The notes: a model not told the origin generated them from the sequence alone. Counted from the first letter of the stretch, positions 18,235 through 27,452 are shown. The stretch is DNA of 45,054 nucleotides from Bacteroidaceae bacterium (GCA_017936265.1 JAGBFX010000026.1:1-45054); one strand, 5' to 3'. Numbers and translations: made by a program.

Positions 18235-19149
18235 ATGACAGGAAACACTATTGCCAAGAACAAGAAGGTAGAGAACTTCAAATATCTTCAGGTCTCTCCA
18301 CGCGACAAGACATGGGGGCTTGCTGTAACCACTGTGGGGTTCCAGCATGTCCACCCGGGCGAGACCTACCCGCTATCCTCACACCCCGACGGATATAATT
18401 TCCCCGAGAACAAGCGCAGGGTACTGAACGAGTATCAGCTTGTATACATCACACGAGGTTCGGGCTACTTCGAGAGCGCATCATGTTCAAGGACAAGAAT
18501 TGAGGCCGGCATGATGTTCATGCTCTTCCCGGGAGAGTGGCACACGTTCGCTCCCGACCCCGAGACCGGATGGGATGACCATTGGGTGGGATTCAACGGC
18601 TCGTTCATGGATGAAAAGATAACATCGGGGTTCTTCACATTCAAGAACTGCGTCTTCCGCACAGGCATCGATGACCGCATAACGAACACCTACCATGAGA
18701 TTCTCGATATCATCGCCAATGAGAAGAAGGGATTCCAGCAGATTGCAGCAGGGCTCACGATGTCGCTAATAGGACGCATATACTACAAGGACCTGAACCA
18801 TGCTTCGGATGACAGCTACATAATGCGCATCATAAATCAGGCGAAGGTAATAATGAAGGAGGATATGAGCGGAGACATGGACCTTGAGAGCATTGCTAAA
18901 GCACTTAATGTAAGCTATTCGCTCTTCCGCAGGGAGTTCAAGAACAAGTGCGGGATATCGCCGGGACAGTACCGCCAGGAGCTGAAGCTTGCCAAAGCAA
19001 AGGAACTGCTCTACTCCACCAATATGAGCATTGCCGAGATTTCATCAAAGCTGAACTTCGAATGCATAGGACAATTCTCCACGTTCTTCAAGAAGAAAGT
19101 CGGTGTCCCGCCGCTTGAGTTCCGCAAAAGAGGCACAAAAAATCTCTAA
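18235..19149 (+). CDS. AraC-family transcriptional regulator
   Basis: This 304-residue protein has an N-terminal cupin-like sensing domain (about residues 25-170, with QLVYITRGSGYFES and FMLFPGEWHTFAPD) and a C-terminal AraC double helix-turn-helix (about 200-300). Typical DNA-binding blocks are seen: LNVSYSLFRREFKNKCGISP, then SIAEISSKLNFECIGQFSTF and FKKKVGVPPLEFRK. Such cupin AraC proteins usually sense a sugar or related small molecule. The divergent porin gene is the closest candidate target. Confidence 0.92.
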   Translation: MTGNTIAKNKKVENFKYLQVSPRDKTWGLAVTTVGFQHVHPGETYPLSSHPDGYNFPENKRRVLNEYQLVYITRGSGYFESASCSRTRIEAGMMFMLFPGEWHTFAPDPETGWDDHWVGFNGSFMDEKITSGFFTFKNCVFRTGIDDRITNTYHEILDIIANEKKGFQQIAAGLTMSLIGRIYYKDLNHASDDSYIMRIINQAKVIMKEDMSGDMDLESIAKALNVSYSLFRREFKNKCGISPGQYRQELKLAKAKELLYSTNMSIAEISSKLNFECIGQFSTFFKKKVGVPPLEFRKRGTKNL

Positions 19150-19169
19150 ATGGCGTTAACTATCGCTAA

Positions 19170-19177
19170 TATATTTG
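19170..19177 (+). promoter_or_regulatory. Candidate -7 element for the SIMPL gene
   Basis: tatatttg matches TAnnTTTG, 54 bases before the ATG. No -33 TTG is seen at proper spacing. Confidence 0.45.
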
Positions 19178-19230
19178 TTTGACATTGAAACAATGCGCAT
19201 ATTTGGAAAACAAAAAAAGGAAAGAGAACC

Positions 19231-19941
19231 ATGAAAAAGATTTTATCAATTACAGCACTCATCGCAGCACTGTTTCTTGCAGTACCATGCCATGCCCAAC
19301 AGAACACCCAACCGTACATTGACATAAACACCACCGTCAAGCGCGAGGTAACACCGAATGAGCTGTTCCTGAAGATTATAATCAGCGAGAGCGAGTATAA
19401 AGGCAAGAAAAGCCTCGAAGAGATGCAGGAGGCCATGTTGGGAGCATTGAAGGAGAACCGTATCGACATCCAGGAATGCCTTACCCTCAACTACATGGGC
19501 AGCGAGGTAAGCTATACAACCTTCTCGAAGAAGATAAAGCCGAAGACCGAAGCCACATATATGCTCAAGCTCTACGACGCAACAATAATGCAGCAGGTTA
19601 TAGCCTCGCTCGAAAAGCGTCAGATTTCAAATATTGAACTGGCACAGGTAAAGTTCACAAAGGAAAAGGAGCTGAAGGATGAGATGGCCGTAGAGGCAAT
19701 GCAACAGGCACAGGCCGAAGCAAGGGTGCTTGCTGGTGCTATAGGACAGGAGATTGGTAAGGCTACGAGCATCAGTTCATGGATGAATGGTGGACAGACT
19801 CAGCCACGCCTCTACAAGTCGCGTGCAAATGCAATGCTCGAAGATGCTGTCGCTGAAGAGGTTTCCTACGCGCCCGCCATTATCAGCATAGGAAAGATTA
19901 CATACAACTTTACCGTCAATGTACGCTTTGAACTGAAATAA
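19231..19941 (+). CDS. SIMPL (DUF541) domain periplasmic protein
   Basis: This 236-residue protein has a signal peptide (MKKILSITALIAALFLAVPC then HAQQ), followed by a SIMPL/DUF541 domain over the rest. It begins with the family's paired strands (PYIDINTTVKREVTPNELFL) and ends IGKITYNFTVNVRFELK. The family is periplasmic or cell-surface, of unclear role; members have been linked to stress resistance. A cysteine in PCHAQ makes a lipoprotein possible but the lipobox is poor. DoxX follows after a hairpin. Confidence 0.85.
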   Translation: MKKILSITALIAALFLAVPCHAQQNTQPYIDINTTVKREVTPNELFLKIIISESEYKGKKSLEEMQEAMLGALKENRIDIQECLTLNYMGSEVSYTTFSKKIKPKTEATYMLKLYDATIMQQVIASLEKRQISNIELAQVKFTKEKELKDEMAVEAMQQAQAEARVLAGAIGQEIGKATSISSWMNGGQTQPRLYKSRANAMLEDAVAEEVSYAPAIISIGKITYNFTVNVRFELK

Positions 19942-19958
19942 CAGACACGAACAAACTT

Positions 19959-20000
19959 ATGATGTGCGGTGTTTCCTAAACAAGAAATACCGCACATCAT
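19959..20000 (+). promoter_or_regulatory. Hairpin that pairs with the DoxX start codon
   Basis: Arms 19959-19975 and 19984-20000 pair over 17 positions with one G-T-type mismatch and an eight-base loop. The right arm includes the A and T of the DoxX ATG (19999-20001). No T-run follows, so a plain terminator is less likely than a structure that limits DoxX translation or an RNA processing site (inference). Confidence 0.55.
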
Positions 20001-20430
20001 GTATTTAAGAAGAATAAAAGATTATCTGCTGCTGGCACCGAAGTGTTCAACCACCGAGTCGCTCGTACTGCTTACCGCACGTGTCATTTTCGGGTTCCTG
20101 TTCATGAGCCATGGAATCGCCAAATGGATAATGTTCAAGGATTTTACCGAGGCGTTCTATGACCCCATAGGCCTGGGAGCGACACTTTCGTTCTGGCTTG
20201 TACTCTTTGCCGAGATTGTATGTTCATTCGGAGTCATTCTGGGCGCCCTGTTCCGTCTGAGCCTTATACCGATAATATTCAACATGTGCATAGCCGTATT
20301 CGTGGTCCACGGTACTGCACCGCTGAACGTTGTGGAGTTGGCACTGATGTACCTTACCATCTTCGTGCTGATGTTCTTTACCGGCCCGGGCGAGTTCTCG
20401 ATTGACCGCATAATAAGGAAAATGGGATAA
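19999..20430 (+). CDS. DoxX family membrane protein
   Basis: This is a 143-residue protein with four membrane helices. The family block ARVIFGFLFMSHGIAKW lies near residue 28, followed by FWLVLFAEIVCSFGVILGAL. DoxX proteins are small membrane subunits of uncertain role, in some species linked to redox or thiol stress. The ATG at 19999 is chosen; a GTG at 19969 would place the start within the hairpin. The stop lies inside a palindrome (20426-20465). Confidence 0.87.
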   Translation: MYLRRIKDYLLLAPKCSTTESLVLLTARVIFGFLFMSHGIAKWIMFKDFTEAFYDPIGLGATLSFWLVLFAEIVCSFGVILGALFRLSLIPIIFNMCIAVFVVHGTAPLNVVELALMYLTIFVLMFFTGPGEFSIDRIIRKMG

Positions 20431-20465
20431 ATAAAAGCCGATGTGCACATCGGCTTTTATTTATC
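20426..20465. terminator. Perfect 40-bp palindrome between convergent genes
   Basis: Arms 20426-20445 and 20446-20465 are exact reverse complements (core aaaagccgatgtg). It overlaps the DoxX stop and lies 15 bp before the sialidase stop, so it should terminate both strands; AT-rich tracts flank the stem on both sides. Confidence 0.85.
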
Positions 20466-20479
20466 ATGGGTATTGTCTG

Positions 20480-23400
20480 TTACTTGACAAGTACCTTCTG
20501 ACCTTCCGAGGTCACGTAGATACCGTGTACAGGCTTCTCTACACGATTACCCTTGAGGTCGTAGAACTTGAGCTGACCGTCCCCGGCCACAATGCTTCCG
20601 ATAGAGGTAACCTCGCCCTTCTGCAAAATAATTGACGCAGCCTCGCTGTCGGATGTGTAGTATGCTGTGTTGGCAGCAACTGTACCTGAAGATGCAGCGC
20701 GTTTTACAAACTCGCCATTGTTCAATGTGTACACATTGGAACCACTCACGTTCTTGCTCTTGAGCACACCTGCAAGGCGGTTCTCGCCCTCGAAAACAGC
20801 AGCCTCGCCGCCGACGCCGATAGCGTATGTACCATTCTCTGCAGCAAGGATTACCGGAACACCGGCTGCTACAACTGCACCACTGTACTCGGTCAAAGGA
20901 GCGACAACTGTTCCTTCAACCTCAACCGAGGTTCCTGCAGTATAAGCCACAACACCCTCGGGGAGAGTCATTGCAAAAGGCATGCAGACTGCTGCAAAGC
21001 CGTCAATTGTGAGTTCAAACTCATCGACCGGCTCAATATACCATAGCGACGCAGGAGCATTGTTTGTCCAAGGCACAAGACGCACATTGTCACCTGCAAG
21101 GTGAAGACCTGTGTTGCTGCCGGTCTTGTTCTGGCAGATGATTGAACTCTTTCCGTCAACAGTACTGCTTATCTTCCACTTTCCGGCAGAGGTTGTTTCT
21201 GTAAGTACGGCCGGCTGTGTCTCGTTTGCGCCAAGAGGGCCAAGGTAGTACTCGAAGTTGCCGTTGTACAGGTAATACTCTTTCTCGTTGCCTGTGGGCA
21301 CAAATGAGAACAACTGGTTTGCGTTGCTTACATTTGATGTTGCTGTTGATACACGGCTTGCCTCGGGGTTGAGGTAGAGAGTCGCGCCGCTGCGCTCGGT
21401 GTTGCGGATACGGTACCACTTGCCCGCCTCGACCTCAAGCTTAGGCAGGTTGGCAATGGCTGCGTTGATAGCCTCATATGCCTCATATGAAGGAGCAGTC
21501 TTGTATGCCTCGATGAGCGCCCCAAGAGCATCAACAGAGTTCTTGTCGGGAGCGCCTACATAAGCAGGGGCATCTGCATCGAATGCATCGAGCTTTGAGT
21601 CAAGACCGGCAGCAACGATGGCTGTCTTGTCGACATCAGCATCATATACATATGCACTGTCGGTGAGGTACTCTACGCTGTAGTTCTTGTATACGATAGT
21701 GTAACCGCCGTTTCCGCCATAAGTATCCTCCTCATAGAGGAAACCGATGTTATTATCCTTCTGCAGGCACATTGTAGAATATGCACCCGAGAGATAACTT
21801 GCCTGATGACGGCCGTCCCAATCGGCAGCAATCGCCTGTGGGGTAACAAAGTCGGCAAGTGTCTCAAGCTCCTTATAATATATACCTACATTCGCACGGC
21901 CGGAACCCAGAGGCACTGATTGGAATGCAAGGTACACCTTCTTGTCATCGGCTGTACGCTTTGCAGGAACAAAGAGGATTTCGCCATTGGTAGAGTTGTT
22001 CACAGCTATTGTACCATTGTTGCTGGCATTTGAATACTGTGCCGTGCCCCATGTACCCTCGGCCTTCTTGCTGTCGGTGTATGAGAAGATGTTGTAGATG
22101 CGTCCGCCGCTTGTACGTGAACTGATGATTACAGAACCGTCGGGTAGCTCCTCGGCCTTGGGCTCGTCACCGCCGCTCGGGATTGGAGAAACCTCGGCAC
22201 CGCCAAGCACAGTCCAGCTCTCGCCGAAGTTGTCGCTGTAAAGTACAAAGTTTACGTGTGTGCTGTTCACGTTCTTCACAAGCACTGCGCAGTAGATACG
22301 GTAGTAGTCACCCACCTTTATGTACTGGCTCTGTGAAATCTTGCCCGAACCCACGAACATTGCACGCACGGGGCCATGCGATGTATTGTCGAACTGGGCA
22401 TAGATGTGTGCTTCACGGTCAACAGGTGTGCTCCATGTCTCGCCGTTGTCCTCACTGTAGAAGTGAGCGATACCCTGGTGGTTGTTGCGTGTACCGTTGG
22501 GGAATGAAACATTACCCGAACATGTAATCAAGAGTACACGGTTGCTCTCACGGTCGGCAACGATAGCCGGGTCGCCAAAGCCTACATACATATCGTTGTT
22601 CGAGGGGTCGACACCTGCAGCACCCTTACCCTCAATAACGTTGAATATATCACCCCAAGTCTCACCGTTGTCCTTGCTTATACGGGCACGGATGTCGATG
22701 CGGCCGTTTTTAGCCATACCGATATCGGCACGGCTATGACGGTAGTCTGCAACAGCAATGATATTACCGTTGCTTGCTGTTGTAATGGCCGGAATACGGT
22801 AAGGGATTGTTGAGGGAGTGGTTGTAAATACATCAACAGAAGGCTCAGGTGTACGCACATCAAGTTTCATATGAACAATGAAGTTGGAGTATGTGATACC
22901 CTTGTTGGCACCGGTCTGCGAGAAAGAGACCATGCGTGCTGGCTCTGCAACCTCAACATCAAGATGCTGTGATGTAGCAGATGATGTGTAGCTCTTGCCA
23001 TCCACATTGAGTGTCAGCACATAGCTGCCGTCGTTGTTTGTATTGACGAAATCAAAGCTATAGCCTACCACGACCATACCCTCGGGAGCAGTAAGTGTAT
23101 ATGTACATGTGCCTGACTGGCCTGAATAACCGGCAATGTAATTGCCCGATGTAGTCATGTTGTTGGCATTTGCGCCAAGAGAGAAACCTGCGAGCACGCT
23201 GCTCTCCCATTTTGAGTGCCATGTTCCGTTTGCGTTGCTTGCGGTAAAGTTACCGTTTGACGCAAGAATTTCTGTAGATGTTTCGGCTGCAGTGAATACG
23301 ATTGTTGAGCCTGCGTCTGCACCCTCTGCCCAGAAAGCGAGTTTGCCGATACCGCCGAAGTTGTTCACTGCATAGTCTGTTCCATGAATCTTCATGAAAT

Positions 23401-23845
23401 AACCGTCAACATCGGCAATCTTGTCCGATGTAGAGAAATCCCAACGGCCTACATAACCATCGGGGAGAGCATCGGCAACCTGCATTGTAGGATAGGTTGA
23501 ACCACCTGTACCACCATAACCGGCAAGAGTACTCATGGTCTTCTTTGATGCAAGCACCTTTGTTGCACCGGCCTGCTTGTTATATACGGCATAGCCGTCA
23601 GTATCATTGCCGACAAAGCACCAAAGCTCCTCATCGGCACCTGTTACAAGAGCAGAACCTAATGTAATGAACTCGGCACCTGCATTGTCTTTGATTAGCT
23701 TTGCACCATCGCCGATGCCCATGGTGTACCAGGTTGTACCCTCGGCAAACTCGCCATTCTCAATGGTGGTTACCTTGAAAGGAACCTGAGCCCACACACT
23801 TGCCACAGCGAAGAGTGAAAGCAGAAAGGTAAAAGTTTTCTTCAT
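20480..23845 (-). CDS. GH33 sialidase, secreted, multidomain
   Basis: This 1121-residue exo-alpha-sialidase releases sialic acid from glycoproteins. It has a signal peptide (MKKTFTFLLSLFAVASVWA). The N-terminal beta-sandwich region (about 20-335) is probably carbohydrate binding. The six-bladed propeller (about 340-720) has the RIP motif in PYRIPAITT (Arg350). Asp boxes are SKDNGETWG (near 390), SEDNGETWS (near 463) and SDNFGESWT (near 540). Other catalytic blocks are DYRHSRADIG and a later LFVPAKRT. A linker of about 60 residues, a beta-trefoil-like module (WYRIRN to WYIEPV) shared with the GH18 enzyme, and a C-terminal module (FYDLKGNRVEKP ... KVLVK) follow. It is alone, without sialic-acid uptake genes nearby. 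Confidence 0.95.
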   Translation of the reverse strand: MKKTFTFLLSLFAVASVWAQVPFKVTTIENGEFAEGTTWYTMGIGDGAKLIKDNAGAEFITLGSALVTGADEELWCFVGNDTDGYAVYNKQAGATKVLASKKTMSTLAGYGGTGGSTYPTMQVADALPDGYVGRWDFSTSDKIADVDGYFMKIHGTDYAVNNFGGIGKLAFWAEGADAGSTIVFTAAETSTEILASNGNFTASNANGTWHSKWESSVLAGFSLGANANNMTTSGNYIAGYSGQSGTCTYTLTAPEGMVVVGYSFDFVNTNNDGSYVLTLNVDGKSYTSSATSQHLDVEVAEPARMVSFSQTGANKGITYSNFIVHMKLDVRTPEPSVDVFTTTPSTIPYRIPAITTASNGNIIAVADYRHSRADIGMAKNGRIDIRARISKDNGETWGDIFNVIEGKGAAGVDPSNNDMYVGFGDPAIVADRESNRVLLITCSGNVSFPNGTRNNHQGIAHFYSEDNGETWSTPVDREAHIYAQFDNTSHGPVRAMFVGSGKISQSQYIKVGDYYRIYCAVLVKNVNSTHVNFVLYSDNFGESWTVLGGAEVSPIPSGGDEPKAEELPDGSVIISSRTSGGRIYNIFSYTDSKKAEGTWGTAQYSNASNNGTIAVNNSTNGEILFVPAKRTADDKKVYLAFQSVPLGSGRANVGIYYKELETLADFVTPQAIAADWDGRHQASYLSGAYSTMCLQKDNNIGFLYEEDTYGGNGGYTIVYKNYSVEYLTDSAYVYDADVDKTAIVAAGLDSKLDAFDADAPAYVGAPDKNSVDALGALIEAYKTAPSYEAYEAINAAIANLPKLEVEAGKWYRIRNTERSGATLYLNPEASRVSTATSNVSNANQLFSFVPTGNEKEYYLYNGNFEYYLGPLGANETQPAVLTETTSAGKWKISSTVDGKSSIICQNKTGSNTGLHLAGDNVRLVPWTNNAPASLWYIEPVDEFELTIDGFAAVCMPFAMTLPEGVVAYTAGTSVEVEGTVVAPLTEYSGAVVAAGVPVILAAENGTYAIGVGGEAAVFEGENRLAGVLKSKNVSGSNVYTLNNGEFVKRAASSGTVAANTAYYTSDSEAASIILQKGEVTSIGSIVAGDGQLKFYDLKGNRVEKPVHGIYVTSEGQKVLVK

Positions 23846-24273
23846 AAAATGTAATAGTTAAAAGTTAATAAAGTCCAAACTGTACACGATTATCAGGCCA
23901 CAAAGTAAGCCTAATTTAATCGGTTTCAAAAATATAACTTTTTATTTAACAATCACTATATTTTTTGTTTATATTTATTAATACACTGCATTTAATACAA
24001 TATTATTCCTCACGAAAACCGAGAAGATATCCCAAGAATACCTGAACCGCAAGCAACGTATAACAGAAGCCCGAATCACAAAAGTTTCTATCCGCCTTTC
24101 CGAGAGCAATCAGCCACATCCAACGTCATTTTTTATAAAAAAACAAAATATATGCGACATTTTATCATGCAGACATAGCAACAGAGCCATTTTTTAATTA
24201 TATTCGCGAAGTAAAACGTATAAATGTATTTGATACAGCAAAAAATAGAATAATTAACTAAACTTTTTTATTT
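23846..24273. promoter_or_regulatory. 428-bp AT-rich divergent intergenic region
   Basis: The gap lies between the sialidase (minus) and the Ig-like-repeat protein gene (plus). It is AT-rich, especially 23935-24000 and 24120-24273. A TAnnTTTG motif (tatttttg) is read on the minus strand at 23934-23927, about 80 bases before the sialidase ATG. A TTG exists upstream but at a poor distance (15 bp). No RNA gene or repeat was recognised. Confidence 0.45.
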
Positions 24274-25911
24274 ATGAAAAAATTTACACTTTTATTTTTA
24301 TCAATGTTCTGCATGCTGGGCACAGCCGTGGCACAGGACAATGGTGATGGCAAGGACGAGGGCAAGGACGATGGCAATGCTGCTTTTGCTTTGGAGTATT
24401 CTAGCCCGGCAGACGGCGAAAATGTTTTCACGGTGTACAACATACGCCTGCAGTTCAACAAGGATGTTGTTACCACACTGCCCGATGGTGGTATTGATGT
24501 AAAGAACAACACTACTGGCGAGGTTGTAAAGATTACACGCCTTGACAACAACGAGTGGCTGGAGAAGTCAACTGTTGTATTCTTGTTTGAGCAGAAGAGC
24601 GTTTATGATGAGAAAGAAGGCAAGGAGCAGTTGCAGGATCAGTATATTGAGACCCCGGGCCAGTGGAGCTATACAGTGCCTGCTGGTTGCATCAAGAGTG
24701 TTGACGGAGAGGAGTTTGCCGAGCAGACATTTACATTTAACATTGCATCAGCAATGGATATCGAGAGCGTATCGCCAAGCGAAGGTGTAACAAAACTCGA
24801 TAAGATTGAGGTTACATTCCCCAAATCAATTGCAAGTGTTGCAACAAGTAAAATGACACTTCTTGACAACTCTTGGATGCCAGTTTCAAACTTCAAGAGC
24901 GAGGTTACATACAGCGATGACCGCAAGACTGTGACACTGGAACTTGAGACACCTATCACAACTCCCGGCACATACAACCTTGACATATACCAAGGAGTAT
25001 TTCTTAGCGAGGATGGTGCGCTGAACAACTACAGATATGTATCATTCCAGATTATTGACACTGCTCCATCTTTCTCTCTCAACTATAAGGAGGGCGAGAA
25101 GGTCAAAGAGCTTGGCAATCTTGAAATCACATTCAAGAACGTGAACGAGGTGAAGCTTGTTGAAGGTGCAGAACCAATTATTGTTTACATCCCCGGCGAT
25201 AGCGAGATAGAGGGTACAGCTACTCTTGCCGACAACAAAATTACCGTATCATTCGGTAAGCTGACCGAGGAGGGTATATATACATACGCTATTCCTGAGG
25301 GCTTCTTTACGATGGACGGTGTTGCAAATGAATACACATCAGTCAGCGTCGAGCTCTACACATTTGAGATTACTCCGCTTGAAGTGGTATCAGTCACTCC
25401 TGTAGAGGGCGATGTTGCAGAACTCGGCAAGATCATTATCGAATTCAACCAGAATGTAACACTCTCAATGGACGAAAACTGGCAACAGATTTCACAGGAG
25501 ATTGTATTGAAGGGCGAGGACAAGGATTACACCTTGACCTACAACTCAATGTCAAACCTCGGCAAGACTCTCGAGTATCTTGTAAATGCTGAATGGACAG
25601 GTTATGAGTATGCAGTAACACCAATTACTGATGCTGGCAAATATACACTCGACCTTTCACAGATTATTGTTGACCATGCCGGCGAAAGTTACATTGATGA
25701 ATGGGGCTACAATAATATAATGTGGCACAGCAAGAATCAGGCATGCAAGGGCACAAAGACATGGACCATTGTAGCCGGCGAATCATCAGTTGACGATGTT
25801 ATTGTTGAGAATGGCGAAAAGGTTATCTACGACCTCACAGGCCGCCGCATCGAGAACATTACCAAGGCAGGTATTTACATTGTAAACGGCAAGAAGGTGC
25901 TTGTGAAGTAA
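24274..25911 (+). CDS. Secreted protein with Ig-like repeats and C-terminal sorting-like module
   Basis: This is a 545-residue protein with a signal peptide (MKKFTLLFLSMFCMLGTAVA), then an acidic Gly/Asp/Lys linker (DNGDGKDEGKDDGN). About four domains of 90-110 residues follow, each starting in a pattern like SVSPSEGVTKLDKIEVTFPK or SVTPVEGDVAELGKIIIEFN, as in bacterial Ig-like SbsA/Big_5 folds. The tail (VIYDLTGRRIENITKAGIY ... KKVLVK) is the window's shared C-terminal module. No catalytic motif is seen; it may be an adhesin or surface scaffold. It is divergent from the sialidase. Confidence 0.8.
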   Translation: MKKFTLLFLSMFCMLGTAVAQDNGDGKDEGKDDGNAAFALEYSSPADGENVFTVYNIRLQFNKDVVTTLPDGGIDVKNNTTGEVVKITRLDNNEWLEKSTVVFLFEQKSVYDEKEGKEQLQDQYIETPGQWSYTVPAGCIKSVDGEEFAEQTFTFNIASAMDIESVSPSEGVTKLDKIEVTFPKSIASVATSKMTLLDNSWMPVSNFKSEVTYSDDRKTVTLELETPITTPGTYNLDIYQGVFLSEDGALNNYRYVSFQIIDTAPSFSLNYKEGEKVKELGNLEITFKNVNEVKLVEGAEPIIVYIPGDSEIEGTATLADNKITVSFGKLTEEGIYTYAIPEGFFTMDGVANEYTSVSVELYTFEITPLEVVSVTPVEGDVAELGKIIIEFNQNVTLSMDENWQQISQEIVLKGEDKDYTLTYNSMSNLGKTLEYLVNAEWTGYEYAVTPITDAGKYTLDLSQIIVDHAGESYIDEWGYNNIMWHSKNQACKGTKTWTIVAGESSVDDVIVENGEKVIYDLTGRRIENITKAGIYIVNGKKVLVK

Positions 25912-25932
25912 TAACAGGCAATCCGACAGCAT

Positions 25933-25968
25933 CAGCGGGCAGGGCCTTCCCTTGCCCGCTGTTTTTAT
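25933..25968 (+). terminator. Rho-independent terminator
   Basis: cagcgggca (25933-25941) pairs with tgcccgctg (25953-25961), with further ggg/ccc pairing inside, followed by tttttatt. Confidence 0.85.
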
Positions 25969-26071
25969 TCAGGACAAGCTGTGAGCAGCAGTATCGCTAC
26001 AATATTACCATGACGTGAAAAAGATATAACGATACAGAAATGTATTAGGGATACATTATACATTCATTATT

Positions 26072-26151
26072 GTGCCATCCTGACACAGCGAAGCGGCGGA
26101 AGAAGCTCAGCACCCTTTCTCAAGAGATGCTCCACTACGTTCAGCATGACA
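26072..26151. repeat. Decayed palindromic repeat element
   Basis: The left end, gtgccatcctgacacagcga, and the right end, ctacgttcagcatgaca, form an imperfect inverted pair. They resemble the terminal motifs of the element at 3863-4040. The rest of the 25969-26263 gap is AT-rich and shows no gene. Confidence 0.55.
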
Positions 26152-26263
26152 AAAATGCTTTAGATAACACCTGCATGCTTATATCTAACTCACGTACCAT
26201 AAAACCGCGAAAGAGAGTTTCAGAATACACATCACTGTAGGTACATACATATCATAGAGAGAA

Positions 26264-26299
26264 AAAATAGGCTGCTGAAATCTTTCAGCAGCCTATTTT
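26264..26299 (-). terminator. Terminator of the SusCD/TlpA operon
   Basis: 17-bp perfect arms (26264-26280 and 26283-26299) have a two-base loop. Read on the minus strand the stem is followed by a T run (the A run at 26262-26267). It lies 19 bases after the last gene. Confidence 0.85.
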
Positions 26300-26318
26300 A
26301 ATATTTATACTATAGATA

Positions 26319-27440
26319 CTAATCCTTCTGGTCAAGATAGTAAAGGTCGCCAGAGAGAATCTGTTCGATACGCATTATCAGTTCATCCACATCCATATCA
26401 AGAGTAACCGCAAGCCCCTCGGGTTCTACAACGATTATTCTCGGAGCGTTCTCTACGCCAAGGAGCTTAGCTGCAGGCGAATCCGCACCCAGACCGTCAC
26501 ACGCATTCAGCCATCCGTCGCGCTCCATGCCGTTGCTGCTTACAGCCGCTTTCCATGCTGCGATGTCGCTCTCAATGGCAACGCTTACAATAACTATCTG
26601 CTCCTGGTTCTCCTTGACAATATCATAGAGGTTGCCAACCTCTTCAATCATCGCAGTCGACTTCTCGCAACCGTCAGTCCAGAAGTTCAGCACCACATAC
26701 TTGCCGCGGAAATCGGACAGATGTTTTGTCTCGCCACCGATGAGAGACAAACGGATATCCGGAACCTCGCTACCCACTTTCAGATTACCTGCAAGCACTT
26801 TGTTGCGCATGGAGAGGTAATAAGGATGGCTATGTAAAGGAAGCGCTATAGTCTTCAACATCTGGTCGGCATATGTCGGGGTCAATAGATGCAACAGCCA
26901 ACGTTCAATCATCAGCGGAGTCATCGGTGAAGCATTGTGGTCAATGAGATACCTTATCGCCTGTGACATAGTCTTGACATTCTCCTTTGATTTGAGGCTC
27001 TCATCAGAATATTTCTCAGCCTCAAGATTTCCGTTATTCAGGATTGCCTTGAACCCGGAGTACACATCATTTGTAGGAGTACCGCCGACACGGCTCTCAC
27101 AAACCTGAGCTGCCGATGCTGTGGTTACCTCAACTGTACCTTCTTCAACAAAAAGTTCTATGCCAGCTCCTTCGTCAAAGCCCCTTATCTCATACATCAG
27201 AACCGGCTCATCCTTGGATATCTCGCACTTGAAAGTATACTTGCCCTTCTTTACCTTGGCTGTTGCCACCTCTATCTCGCGCCCCGACTCATCTGTCCGG
27301 GTCAGAGTGACAGACTTTACCTTCTTCCCGTCATTCAACTTACAGTCGGCTATTGTGCCGTTAATGACACATATTCCCTGTGCTGTTGCTACCATACAGG
27401 CAACAACCGCCACCATAGCAGATAATAATCTTCTTAGCAT
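26319..27440 (-). CDS. DUF4369/TlpA-type thioredoxin-fold protein, resolving Cys lost
   Basis: This is a 373-residue envelope protein with a signal peptide (MLRRLLSAMVAVVACMVATAQG), a DUF4369-like N-terminal beta domain (about 22-120), a helical linker and a TlpA/ResA-like thioredoxin domain (about 225-365). The usual WCxxC site reads FWTDGCEKS: Cys258 remains but the second Cys is Ser261. It therefore cannot form the normal active-site disulfide; it may act as a monothiol or as a binding protein. The proline-loop position is also unusual (ENAPRIIVVEP). It is the last gene of the operon, 12 bases after its canonical paralogue, which suggests duplication and divergence. Confidence 0.85.
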   Translation of the reverse strand: MLRRLLSAMVAVVACMVATAQGICVINGTIADCKLNDGKKVKSVTLTRTDESGREIEVATAKVKKGKYTFKCEISKDEPVLMYEIRGFDEGAGIELFVEEGTVEVTTASAAQVCESRVGGTPTNDVYSGFKAILNNGNLEAEKYSDESLKSKENVKTMSQAIRYLIDHNASPMTPLMIERWLLHLLTPTYADQMLKTIALPLHSHPYYLSMRNKVLAGNLKVGSEVPDIRLSLIGGETKHLSDFRGKYVVLNFWTDGCEKSTAMIEEVGNLYDIVKENQEQIVIVSVAIESDIAAWKAAVSSNGMERDGWLNACDGLGADSPAAKLLGVENAPRIIVVEPEGLAVTLDMDVDELIMRIEQILSGDLYYLDQKD

Positions 27441-27452
27441 AGCTTTCTACTT

